Positions 24,791-32,731 of a DNA stretch of 47,336 nucleotides are shown here, in pieces. Location: positions 25,102-72,437 of the forward strand of contig NZ_VCHX02000135.1 of assembly GCF_005768555.2 (NCBI RefSeq), read 5' to 3'. The stretch's first letter is position 1, and each line of letters begins with the position of its first letter. Both the position numbers and the translations under genes were made by a program. The notes below the pieces were generated by a model that was not told where the DNA came from, ran no database searches, and saw only the letters and a list, made by a program, of their open reading frames with translations. The stretch is from Streptomyces sporangiiformans. Its GTDB lineage: Bacteria > Actinomycetota > Actinomycetes > Streptomycetales > Streptomycetaceae.

Positions 24791-25417
24791 TCAGTCGCCG
24801 GGAAACTCACTGGTGTCGATGACCAGGTCGAAGGGAGCGGGGATCTTGATGGCTTCGCCGAACTTCGTGGTGCTCAGGGGGCGGTAGACATCGCCCTTCG
24901 GTTCTCCGTAGAGCGTGGCGGTGGGCCCTTCGGGGGCCCAGCGATCGACCAGAAGGTAGAGCGGGATACCTGCGGCGGCGTAGGCGGCCGGTTTGCTGAT
25001 GCGGTCCTGGCGGGCGTTGGACTTGGAAGTGACCTCGACGACGAGTTCGGCGAGGGCGGCCGGGATGTGGGTGTCCGTGTCCGTGTCCGTGTCCTCCTGC
25101 CTCGGGGCAACCACGAGGTCCGGGATGAGCATGCCCAGACGGGACGGCACGGCGATCGCCAGTGTCTGGAAGATCCCCCATTCCTCGGGGATCACGGAGT
25201 AGAGGCGACGCTGGATTCGTTCCGCGATCAGGTTGTGACGGTACGCGGGAGCGGGTGACACGGTGATGATCCCCTCGATGATCTCCACCTTGCTGCCCTC
25301 AGGCCATTCCATCTCCTCCCAGAACCGGACGAGGTCGTCCCAGCTCTGCTCGGGGTCCTGGCTGACGGTGAGTGCGCTCACGGCGGTCTCCAATCGGTGC
25401 GTCACCGAGTCCAGCAT
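24791..25417 (-). CDS. Uma2-family (DUF820) putative nuclease
   Basis: This 208-residue protein belongs to the Uma2 family, which has a PD-(D/E)xK nuclease-like fold. The visible core is VEIIEGIITVSPAP, HNLIAERIQRRL, LIPDLVVAP (the Asp), LVVEVTSKSN (the ExK-like motif) and KPAAYAAAGIPLYLLVD. A TDTDTDT stretch comes from a GTCCGT microsatellite at about 25071-25092. ATG 25417 is chosen as start. Uma2 genes are numerous in streptomycetes and unassigned in function. A second Uma2 gene lies at 46587. Confidence 0.85.
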   Translation of the reverse strand: MLDSVTHRLETAVSALTVSQDPEQSWDDLVRFWEEMEWPEGSKVEIIEGIITVSPAPAYRHNLIAERIQRRLYSVIPEEWGIFQTLAIAVPSRLGMLIPDLVVAPRQEDTDTDTDTHIPAALAELVVEVTSKSNARQDRISKPAAYAAAGIPLYLLVDRWAPEGPTATLYGEPKGDVYRPLSTTKFGEAIKIPAPFDLVIDTSEFPGD

Positions 25418-25476
25418 GCCGAACGGGACCGGTGCAGGTCCACCGATCCCGTTCACCCGAAAGAGAAAGCAGCAGG

Positions 25477-26754
25477 TCAGGCGATACGTTCCCGCACCAC
25501 CGGCGCCGCCGTGAAGACCGTGCCCGCCGCCTCGATGTCGTACGAGCCCTCGACCGCCTCCAGTGCGTAGGCGAAGCGCTCGGGGGTGTCCGTGTGGAGG
25601 GTCAGCAGGGGCTGGCCCTCCGTCACCGTGGCGCCCGGCTTGGCGTGCATCTCGACGCCCGCGGCGGCCTGCACCGGGTCCTCCTTGCGGGCGCGGCCGG
25701 CGCCCAGGCGCCAGGCGGCGATGCCGATGTCGTAGGCGTCGAGTCGGGTCAGCACGCCCGAGGAGGGCGCCTTGATCACGTGCTGTTCGCGGGAGGCCGG
25801 CAGCGGGGCGTCCGGGTCGCCGCCCTGGGCCGCGATCATGCGGCGCCACACGTCCATCGCCGAACCGTCCGCCAGCGCTTTCGCGGGATCGACGTCCCGC
25901 ACGCCCGCCGCGTCGAGCATCTCGCGGGCCAGGGCCAGCGTCAGCTCGACCACGTCCGACGGACCGCCGCCCGCCAGCACTTCCACCGACTCGCGGACCT
26001 CGAGGGCGTTGCCCGCCGTGAGACCGAGCGGGGTGGACATGTCCGTCAGCAGGGCGACGGTCCTCACGCCGTGGTCCGTGCCCAACCCGACCATCGTGGA
26101 CGCCAGTTCACGCGCGTCCTCGATCGTCTTCATGAAGGCACCCGAGCCCACCTTCACGTCCAGGACCAGCGAGCCCGTGCCCTCGGCGATCTTCTTCGAC
26201 ATGATCGACGAGGCGATCAGCGGGATCGCCTCAACAGTCCCGGTGACGTCCCGGAGCGCGTACAGCTTCTTGTCCGCCGGCGCCAGACCGTCACCGGCCG
26301 CGCAGATCACCGCGCCCACGCCGTCCAGCACGGACAGCATCTCCTCGTTCGACAGCAGCGCGCGCCAGCCGGGGATCGACTCAAGCTTGTCGAGGGTGCC
26401 GCCGGTGTGGCCGAGGCCGCGCCCGGACAGCTGCGGCACGGCGGCGCCGCACGCGGCGACCAGTGGCGCGAGCGGCAGCGTGATCTTGTCGCCGACGCCG
26501 CCCGTGGAGTGCTTGTCGGCGGTCGGCCGGGACAGGGACGAGAAGTCCATGCGCTCGCCGGAGGCGATCATCGCGGCGGTCCAGCGGGCGATCTCGCGGC
26601 GGTTCATGCCGTTCAGGAGGATCGCCATCGCGAGCGCGGACATCTGCTCGTCGGCGACCTCGCCCCGGGTGTACGCGTCGATGACCCAGTCGATCTGCTC
26701 GTCGCCGAGCTCACCGCGGTCCCGCTTGGTGCGGATGACGGAGATGGCGTCCAT
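25477..26754 (-). CDS. deoA: Thymidine phosphorylase
   Basis: DeoA converts thymidine or deoxyuridine and phosphate to the base and deoxyribose-1-phosphate. The 425-residue protein has the family signature SGRGLGHTGGTLDKLES, the phosphate-binding KHSTGGVGDK (residues 81-90), and IMSKKIAEG and DVKVGSGAFMK. ATG 26754 follows GGAAGGAAAG at 8 bases. It is the last gene of the nup-cdd-deoA series, separated from cdd by 64 bases containing a stem-loop. Its product feeds a phosphopentomutase step and then DeoC. Confidence 0.95.
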   Translation of the reverse strand: MDAISVIRTKRDRGELGDEQIDWVIDAYTRGEVADEQMSALAMAILLNGMNRREIARWTAAMIASGERMDFSSLSRPTADKHSTGGVGDKITLPLAPLVAACGAAVPQLSGRGLGHTGGTLDKLESIPGWRALLSNEEMLSVLDGVGAVICAAGDGLAPADKKLYALRDVTGTVEAIPLIASSIMSKKIAEGTGSLVLDVKVGSGAFMKTIEDARELASTMVGLGTDHGVRTVALLTDMSTPLGLTAGNALEVRESVEVLAGGGPSDVVELTLALAREMLDAAGVRDVDPAKALADGSAMDVWRRMIAAQGGDPDAPLPASREQHVIKAPSSGVLTRLDAYDIGIAAWRLGAGRARKEDPVQAAAGVEMHAKPGATVTEGQPLLTLHTDTPERFAYALEAVEGSYDIEAAGTVFTAAPVVRERIA

Positions 26755-26782
26755 GGACAAGGCTTTCCTTCCGAAGAGCAGC

Positions 26783-26809
26783 GGCCCCTCCCGGTGAGCG
26801 GGAGGGGCC
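26783..26809 (-). terminator. Stem-loop between cdd and deoA
   Basis: A 10-bp perfect stem (GGCCCCTCCC with GGGAGGGGCC) and a 7-base loop GGTGAGC lie 9 bases after the cdd stop and 28 bases before deoA. There is no T-run. It may be a partial terminator or an mRNA-stability element that sets deoA level relative to the transporter. Confidence 0.55.
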
Positions 26810-26818
26810 ACCGGTGCG

Positions 26819-27232
26819 TTACTTGGGGAGATGCCCCGGCCCGAAGGGCTGCGGCAGCATCTCGGAGAGCGGCAGGAACCCGGCCGGGGTCTCCAGGATC
26901 AGCTCGGGACCACCGAACTCGAAGAGGAGCTGACGGCAGCGCCCGCACGGCATCAGGATCTCCCCCTCGCCGTCGACGCACGTGAAGTGCGTCAGCCGCC
27001 CGCCCCCGCTGAGCTGGAGCGCCGAGACCAGTCCGCACTCCGCGCACAGGCCGAGCCCGTACGAGGCGTTCTCGACGTTGCAGCCCGAGACCAGCCGGCC
27101 GTCGTCGACCAGGGCCGCGGCGCCGACCGGGAAACCCGAGTACGGGGCGTACGCGCGGGACATGGCCTCGCGAGCCGCGGCGCGCAGGGCCTCCCAGTCG
27201 ACGGTCGGGGAACCGGCCTCGGACGAGGTCAT
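26819..27232 (-). CDS. cdd: Cytidine deaminase
   Basis: This 137-residue enzyme hydrolyses cytidine and deoxycytidine to uridine and deoxyuridine. The zinc motifs are CAE (Cys63 with the catalytic Glu65) and PCGRC (Cys96, Cys99), the pattern of the small tetrameric class. YAPYSGFPVGAA and GCNVENASYG bind substrate. ATG 27232 overlaps the permease stop (ATGA), so it is translationally coupled to the transporter. Deoxyuridine made here is a substrate for DeoA. Confidence 0.96.
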   Translation of the reverse strand: MTSSEAGSPTVDWEALRAAAREAMSRAYAPYSGFPVGAAALVDDGRLVSGCNVENASYGLGLCAECGLVSALQLSGGGRLTHFTCVDGEGEILMPCGRCRQLLFEFGGPELILETPAGFLPLSEMLPQPFGPGHLPK

Positions 27233-28491
27233 CCGCCCTGCCCCCTCCGATAGGGCTGGCCGTCCGCCTTCGGCATGCGCAGGCGCTGCGCGGAGAGCGC
27301 GAGGACCAGCAGCGTGACGACGTACGGGGTCGCGGTGACGACCTGGTTGGGGACCTCGTTGGTCGAGGTGAACCAGACGAAGAAGAGCACCGAGACGGCG
27401 GCGGTGATCGCCGACTGGATGTACTTCTTCTTCCACAGCAGGTAGATGGCGCCGATCACCAGCAGGATCGCCAGGAGCAGCAGCAGCGCGTGGACGTTGG
27501 TGCCGCCGCCGCGCAGCTTGAGGCTGTCGGTGTAGCCGAACAGGCCCGCGCCGAGGGCGAGTCCGCCCGGCATCCAGTTGCCGAAGATCATCGCGGCGAG
27601 ACCGATGTAGCCGCGGCCGCCGGTCTGGCCCTCCAGGTAGATGTTGGCGGCGACGAGCGACAGGAAGGCGCCGCCGAGGCCGGCGAAGCCACCGGAGATG
27701 ATCACGGCCAGGTACTTGTACTTGTAGACGTTGACGCCCAGGGACTCGGCGGCGACCGGATTCTCGCCACAGGAGCGCAGCCGCAGGCCGAAGGCGGTGC
27801 GCCACAGCACCCACCAGGTCAGCGGGACCAGTGCGACGGCGATCACGGTCAGCGGGGAGAGGCCGGTGATCAGACCGCCGAGGAGCCCGGCGACGTCGGA
27901 GACCAGGAACCAGTGCTTGCCGTTGAGGGTCTCCAGCCAGGAGGACAGGCCGGGGACGTCGAAGGAGCCGAGCGATTCGACGGGCGGCGACTGCTTGGAC
28001 GTACCGCCTTCCTGCCCCTCGAAGGCGAAGGTCGACAGATAGCGGGTGACGCCGAGCGCGAGGATGTTGATGGCCACACCGGAGACGATGTGGTTGACGT
28101 TGAAGGTGACGGTCACGATCGCGTGCAGCAGGCCGCCGAGGGCGCCGCCGATGATGCCGAACGCGACACCGACCCACGGCCCCCACTGGAAGCCGGCCCA
28201 GGCACCGAACCAGGTGCCGAGGATCATCATGCCCTCGAGCCCGATGTTGACGACGCCGGAACGCTCGGCCCACAGGCCGCCGAGGCCGGCGAGGCCGATC
28301 GGCACGGCGAGGCGCAGGGCGGTGGACATCTGGCCGGTGGAGGTGATGCCGTTCGCGTCGGTGATGAGGCGGACGACGGAGACCAGCACCAGCAGGCCCG
28401 CGATGAGCAGCAGGAGGACCGGGAGCGTGATACGGCGGCGGCCCTGGGCGGGCTTCGGCGCCTGCGGCTTGGCGACGGTTGCGGTACTCAT
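27229..28491 (-). CDS. nupC: Nucleoside ABC transporter permease (NupC-like)
   Basis: This 420-residue, roughly ten-helix permease is of the BPD_transp_2 (ribose/nucleoside) type. Family sequence is seen in LAGLGGLWAERSGVVNIGLEG near residue 70, ILALGVTRYLS, and GENPVAAESLGVNVYKYKYLAVIISGGFAGLGGAFLSL (in part), which carries the coupling region. It overlaps the preceding permease gene and cdd by ATGA at both ends. It forms the channel with the product of the preceding gene. Confidence 0.92.
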   Translation of the reverse strand: MSTATVAKPQAPKPAQGRRRITLPVLLLLIAGLLVLVSVVRLITDANGITSTGQMSTALRLAVPIGLAGLGGLWAERSGVVNIGLEGMMILGTWFGAWAGFQWGPWVGVAFGIIGGALGGLLHAIVTVTFNVNHIVSGVAINILALGVTRYLSTFAFEGQEGGTSKQSPPVESLGSFDVPGLSSWLETLNGKHWFLVSDVAGLLGGLITGLSPLTVIAVALVPLTWWVLWRTAFGLRLRSCGENPVAAESLGVNVYKYKYLAVIISGGFAGLGGAFLSLVAANIYLEGQTGGRGYIGLAAMIFGNWMPGGLALGAGLFGYTDSLKLRGGGTNVHALLLLLAILLVIGAIYLLWKKKYIQSAITAAVSVLFFVWFTSTNEVPNQVVTATPYVVTLLVLALSAQRLRMPKADGQPYRRGQGG

Positions 28492-29624
28492 CGGGCAGCC
28501 ACCTCCTTCTTCGTGGAGTTGTCGTGGTCGGCAACGGCAACGGCCGCGGCCAGCTCCTCGCCGACCCGCCGCTGCTGGCGCCGCAGGCCCCAGACGCGTA
28601 CGGCCTCGTAGGAGACAACTACCGCGATCACGATGAGACCCTGCATGATCACCGCGATCTCCTTGTCGTATGCCACCGGGAGCGCGTAGTCGAGGGCGGG
28701 CGAGGCCTTGTCGAGGAAGGCGATCAGGAGCGCCGCGAAGGCGATGCCGACCGGGTTGTTGCGGCCGAGCAGCGCGATGGTGATGCCGGTGAAGCCGAGG
28801 CCCGCCGGGAAGGACAGGCTGTAGGTGTGGGCGTCGCCGAGCAGGATCGGCATGCCGGCGAGGCCGGCGACCCCGCCGGAGATCAGCATCGCGGTGAGGA
28901 CCATGCGCCCCGCGTCCACACCGGAGGCCGCGGCCGCGGACTCGGAGGCGCCAGTGGCGCGCAGGTCGAAGCCGAAGCGGGTGCGGTTGAGGATCAGCCA
29001 GTACAGGACGCCCGCGAGAACGGCGACGATGGTGAAGCCGTAGATCTCGCCCGCCTTGCCCATGCTGATGGCGGGGAACCAGCCGGACTCCTTCATCACT
29101 CCGGTGGTCTGGTTGTTGCCGAGCGGCACGCCCCAGACCTCGGTGAGCGTGAGGTAGCCGATGAGGCTGGTGGCGATCGCGTTGAGCATGATCGTCGCGA
29201 CGACCTCGCTCACCCCGCGGGTGACCTTGAGCAGGCCCGCGATGCCGGCCCAGAAGGCACCGGTGAGCATGGCGACCAGCATCAGGAACGGGATCTGCAG
29301 CGCGGCGGGCAGCCCCACGTGCGCGCCGACCACCGCGGTCATCATCGCGGCGAGGCGGTACTGGCCGTCGACGCCGATGTTGAAGAGGTTCATCCGGAAG
29401 CCGACGGACACCGCGAGCGCGGCCAGGTAGTACATGCCGGCCTGGTTGATGATCAGGACCTGGACGTCGGAGAACCCGGCCTGCTCGAGCATCAGGAGGT
29501 ACGGCTCGATCGGGTTCTTGCCCGAGGCGATCAGCACGACCGAGGTGAGCACCACGGCCGCGACGAGCGCGATGACAGGGCCTGCCACCGCGAGGAGCAC
29601 CCGCTCCTTGTCGAACTTCTTCAT
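28488..29624 (-). CDS. nupB: Nucleoside ABC transporter permease (NupB-like)
   Basis: This 378-residue permease is of the same class, with about eight to ten helices. NLFNIGVDGQYRLAAMM is the family motif near residue 80, TRGVSEVVATIMLNAIA follows, and LRATGASESAAAASGVDAG is the cytoplasmic coupling loop. It is linked by ATGA overlaps to the ATPase gene before it and the second permease after it, the usual order of BmpA-NupABC nucleoside importers. Confidence 0.92.
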   Translation of the reverse strand: MKKFDKERVLLAVAGPVIALVAAVVLTSVVLIASGKNPIEPYLLMLEQAGFSDVQVLIINQAGMYYLAALAVSVGFRMNLFNIGVDGQYRLAAMMTAVVGAHVGLPAALQIPFLMLVAMLTGAFWAGIAGLLKVTRGVSEVVATIMLNAIATSLIGYLTLTEVWGVPLGNNQTTGVMKESGWFPAISMGKAGEIYGFTIVAVLAGVLYWLILNRTRFGFDLRATGASESAAAASGVDAGRMVLTAMLISGGVAGLAGMPILLGDAHTYSLSFPAGLGFTGITIALLGRNNPVGIAFAALLIAFLDKASPALDYALPVAYDKEIAVIMQGLIVIAVVVSYEAVRVWGLRRQQRRVGEELAAAVAVADHDNSTKKEVAAR

Positions 29625-31249
29625 CGGGCCTCGTCCTCCGGGGCGGCGGGGTCGTCGTCCTCTGTGTGCTCGTCGTCCTCTGTGTGCTCGTCGTCCTCTA
29701 CGTGCTCCAGATGACCGGAGGCGGCTCCGGTCATGGCCGAGCCGAGTTCCTCCGGGGTGATCGTGGCGGGGTCGGCGTCCGCGACCAGCTTGCCGTTGTA
29801 GATCACGCGGAGGGTGTCGGACAGGCCGATCAGCTCGTCCAGGTCGGCGGAGATCAGCAGCACGGCGAGGCCCTCGCGGCGCGCCTCGCGGATGTGGTCC
29901 CAGATCGCGGCCTGCGCGCCGACGTCCACACCGCGGGTGGGGTGGGCGGCTATCAGGAAGCGCGGCTTGTGGGTCATCTCGCGGCCGACGATCAGCTTCT
30001 GCTGGTTGCCGCCGGACAGTGAGGCGGCGGTGACGTCGATGCCGGGGGTGCGGACGTCGTACTGCTCGACGATCCGGCGGGTGTCGTCCTGGGCGCCCTT
30101 GATGTCGAGCCAGAAGCCCTTGCTGTTGGGCTTCTCGGTGACATGGCCGAGGATGCGGTTCTCCCACAGCGGGGCTTCGAGGAGCAGGCCGTGGCGGTGG
30201 CGGTCCTCGGGGATGTAGCCGATGCCGTCCTCGCGGCGCCTGCGGGTGGGCCAGGTGGTGATGTCCTCGCCGGCCATCCGGATCACACCGGAGTCGGCGC
30301 CCTTGAGGCCGATGAGCGCGTCGATCAGCTCGGTCTGCCCGTTGCCCTCGACACCGGCGATGCCCAGGACCTCTCCCTCGTGGATGGTGAAGGAGATGTC
30401 GTCCAGGACCGCTCGGCCGCCCTCGGCCTCCAGGCGCAGTCGCTCGACCTGGATGATCGGGCGGTCGGTGACCGTGGACTCGCTGGTCTCGGGCGTGGGC
30501 AGCTCGCTGCCCACCATCAGCTCGGCGAGCTGGCGCGGAGTGGTCTCGGACGGGACGGCCGTACCGACCGTGGTGCCGCGGCGTATGACGGTGATGTCGT
30601 CGGCGACCGACAGGACCTCGCCCAGCTTGTGGGAGATGAAGATGACGGACAGGCCCTCGGCCTTGAGCTCGCGGAGGTTGCCGAAGAGCGCGTCGACCTC
30701 CTGCGGCACGAGGACGGCGGTGGGCTCGTCCAGGATCAGGATGCGGGCGCCCCGGTAGAGGACCTTGAGGATCTCCACGCGCTGGCGGTCGGCGACACCG
30801 AGGTTCTCGACCAGGGCGTCCGGGCGGACCCCGAGGCCGTAGCGCTCGGAGATCTCCTTGATCTTCCGCCGGGCGCCGCCGCCGATGCCGTGGAGCTTCT
30901 CGCTGCCCAGGACGACGTTCTCGAGGACGGTGAGATTGTCGGCCAGCATGAAGTGCTGGTGGACCATGCCGATGCCGCGCGCGATGGCGTCGGCGGGACT
31001 GGAGAAGCTCACCTGTTCGCCGTCGACGGCGATGGTGCCCTCGTCCGGCTTCTGCATGCCGTAGAGGATCTTCATCAGGGTCGACTTGCCGGCACCGTTC
31101 TCGCCGACGAGGGCGTGCACGGTGCCCTTGTGGACGGACAGGTGGATGTCGTGGTTGGCGACGACACCGGGGAATCGCTTGGTGATCCCCGCCAGTTCGA
31201 CCGCGACGGTCGACTGTGCGGCGAGCGGAGGGCTGCTGGACGCGTCGAT
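29621..31249 (-). CDS. nupA: Nucleoside ABC transporter ATP-binding protein (NupA-like)
   Basis: This is a fused two-domain ATPase of about 542 residues. Domain 1 has Walker A GENGAGKS and Walker B ILILDEPTAVL; its signature motif is degenerate (NLGVADRQRVEI). Domain 2 has a degenerate Walker A (GVEGNGQTEL), an intact LSGGNQQK signature, and a Walker B whose usual DEPT is altered (FLIAAHPTRGVD). The tail repeats EDDEHT. The start is unresolved: AAGGAG lies 9 bases before ATC 31249, where homologues would be expected to start, but no ATG/GTG/TTG is in frame nearby. In-frame ATGs are 31363 and 31432, upstream of the operator. Confidence 0.9.
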   Translation of the reverse strand: MDASSSPPLAAQSTVAVELAGITKRFPGVVANHDIHLSVHKGTVHALVGENGAGKSTLMKILYGMQKPDEGTIAVDGEQVSFSSPADAIARGIGMVHQHFMLADNLTVLENVVLGSEKLHGIGGGARRKIKEISERYGLGVRPDALVENLGVADRQRVEILKVLYRGARILILDEPTAVLVPQEVDALFGNLRELKAEGLSVIFISHKLGEVLSVADDITVIRRGTTVGTAVPSETTPRQLAELMVGSELPTPETSESTVTDRPIIQVERLRLEAEGGRAVLDDISFTIHEGEVLGIAGVEGNGQTELIDALIGLKGADSGVIRMAGEDITTWPTRRRREDGIGYIPEDRHRHGLLLEAPLWENRILGHVTEKPNSKGFWLDIKGAQDDTRRIVEQYDVRTPGIDVTAASLSGGNQQKLIVGREMTHKPRFLIAAHPTRGVDVGAQAAIWDHIREARREGLAVLLISADLDELIGLSDTLRVIYNGKLVADADPATITPEELGSAMTGAASGHLEHVEDDEHTEDDEHTEDDDPAAPEDEAR

Positions 31250-31278
31250 GGCGCACTCTCCTTGGGAAAGGGGCCGGT

Positions 31279-31288
31279 CTACGCGTAG
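31279..31288. promoter_or_regulatory. Nucleoside-regulon operator, nupA copy (contracted)
   Basis: CTACGCGTAG is a perfect 10-bp palindrome with the same CTACG/CGTAG half-sites as the other copies, but with no central CG. It lies 30 bases before the likely translation start. An additional inverted repeat, GTATCC/GGATAC with a 9-base spacer, is at 31332-31352. Confidence 0.65.
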
Positions 31289-31422
31289 CGCCCCTGCTTC
31301 AACTGCTTCTGCGGAGTTGAGCGTTGTGGATGTATCCCGACTTCTCGGATACGGCCGGCTCATCCGCCGCGCGAACGGGGCGCGGGAAGGCCATCCCCCC
31401 ACACCCCGTTTTCGCGACCGTA

Positions 31423-31440
31423 ACGCTGCCATTACAGCGT
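31423..31440 (-). terminator. Weak hairpin after the second bmp gene
   Basis: ACGCTG and CAGCGT form a 6-bp stem with a CCATTA loop, 15 bases past the stop of the BMP gene at 31455. It may only partly stop transcription, so some nupA expression could come from read-through. Confidence 0.35.
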
Positions 31441-31454
31441 CGGATTGACCATGC

Positions 31455-32507
31455 CTACGGCGTGGTCTTGACCTTGATCGTGCCGTTGTTGATGCCGTCG
31501 GAGGCCTTCTTCAGGGCCTCCTGCAGCTTGGCGTTGTTCTTGAACTCGGGGTTGGAGTCGGCGAGGCTCACACCACCGGTCTTCAGGGAGGCGCGCACGA
31601 CACCGGTCTCGGGCTTGCCGTCCTGGACCGACTTGGCGAGGTTGTAGACCGCGCCGGCGACGTCCTTCATGGCCGAGGTGAGGATGTACTTCTTGTACGC
31701 AGCGAGGGCCTGCTGCTGGTACTGGTCGGAGTCGACGCCGATGGCCCACACCTTCGCGGCGGCCGCGGCCTCGATCACGCCCTGACCGGACAGGCCCGCA
31801 GCGTGGTACACCACGTCGGCGCCGTCCTCGATCTGCCCCTGGGCGGCGGTCTTGCCCTTGTCGGGGCTGGCGAAGCCGCCGTCCTCGGCCTTCTCGGTCA
31901 GGTACTGCGAGAGGACCTTGACCTTCGGGTTCGTGGCCGCGACACCCTGCTTGAAGCCGGCCTCGAACTTGTGGATGAGCGGGTTGTCCACGCCGCCGAT
32001 GAAGCCGACGGTCTTGGACTTGGTGCTCAGGGCCGCGGTGACGCCGGCCAGGTAGGAGGCCTGCTCCTCGTGGAAGACGAGGTCGGCGACGTTCTTCTTG
32101 CTCACCTGCTCGTCGTCGACGATGCCGAAGGTGACCTTCGGGAACTTGTCGGCGACCTCCTTGACCGCCGGGGCGTACGCGTAGCCGACGCCTATCACCG
32201 GGTTGTAGCCGGCCTTGGCCAGCGTCTCCAGACGCTGCACCTTGTCGGCGTCCGATTCGCCGTCGGTGGGCTCGACGGCCTTGGAGCCGTACTTGAACTC
32301 CGCGGCCGCCTTCTCCATACCGGCGGTCGCGGCGTCGTTGAAGGACTGGTCGCCCTTGCCACCGACGTCGTAGGCGAGGGCGAGGCCCTTGCTCTTGCCG
32401 TCGCCGCTGCCGGCGGATTCGCTGGACGTGCCGCCACAGGCGGCGACGGAAACGGCGAGGGTAGCGGTAGCAACGCCCGCAACCGCGATTCGGGACACCC
32501 GGCGCAT
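31455..32507 (-). CDS. bmpA: BMP-family nucleoside-binding lipoprotein (second copy)
   Basis: This 350-residue lipoprotein starts at ATG 32507 with AAGGAG 9 bases upstream. The signal peptide ends in a lipobox VAAC (Cys24). The mature protein is a Bmp/PnrA substrate-binding protein: LALAYDVGGKGDQSFNDAA, NPVIGVGYAYAPAVKEVA, VGFIGGVDNPLIHKFEAGF and VYHAAGLSGQGVIEAA, with the ligand-contacting DSDQYQQ. Such proteins deliver purine or pyrimidine nucleosides to an ABC importer. It lies just before nupA and is about 60% identical by eye to the first copy. An operator lies 55 bases before its start. Confidence 0.93.
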   Translation of the reverse strand: MRRVSRIAVAGVATATLAVSVAACGGTSSESAGSGDGKSKGLALAYDVGGKGDQSFNDAATAGMEKAAAEFKYGSKAVEPTDGESDADKVQRLETLAKAGYNPVIGVGYAYAPAVKEVADKFPKVTFGIVDDEQVSKKNVADLVFHEEQASYLAGVTAALSTKSKTVGFIGGVDNPLIHKFEAGFKQGVAATNPKVKVLSQYLTEKAEDGGFASPDKGKTAAQGQIEDGADVVYHAAGLSGQGVIEAAAAAKVWAIGVDSDQYQQQALAAYKKYILTSAMKDVAGAVYNLAKSVQDGKPETGVVRASLKTGGVSLADSNPEFKNNAKLQEALKKASDGINNGTIKVKTTP

Positions 32508-32561
32508 GGAAGGAAACTCCTTAGTGCAAGCGCCTGTACAGACGCTGGTTCCGGCGCAGCG

Positions 32562-32573
32562 TAACGCGCGTAG
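32562..32573. promoter_or_regulatory. Nucleoside-regulon operator, second bmp copy
   Basis: TAACGCGCGTAG matches the deoC/add palindrome at 10 of 12 positions. Read in gene direction it is GTCTACGCGCGTTAC, identical over 15 bases to the copy before the other bmp gene. A second shared block, CCGTTATCGA, is at 32602-32611. Confidence 0.7.
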
Positions 32574-32645
32574 ACCAGCCAGAAAAACCCTTCTGTCCCG
32601 TCCGTTATCGAGCTGTGGCCGCACAGAACCCGAAGACTACGGAAC

Positions 32646-32682
32646 GTCGTACGCCCCTTGCGACCGGCAAGGGGCGTACGAC
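32646..32682 (-). terminator. Strong hairpin between the two bmp genes
   Basis: A 16-bp perfect stem (GTCGTACGCCCCTTGC with its complement) and a 5-base loop lie 50 bases after the first bmp gene. There is no T-run. It makes the first bmp gene a separate transcript and explains why the second has its own operator. Confidence 0.75.
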
Positions 32683-32731
32683 CTGCGAAGCTGTCTACTG
32701 AGGCGTCATCAGACGGCTGGACGCCGAGTGG

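Noticed and set aside
28488..31256. 922-codon open frame beginning at GTG 31256
   Set aside because: The first 540 codons are an Arg/His-rich out-of-frame reading of the ATPase gene. Only the part from 29624 on is real (the permease).
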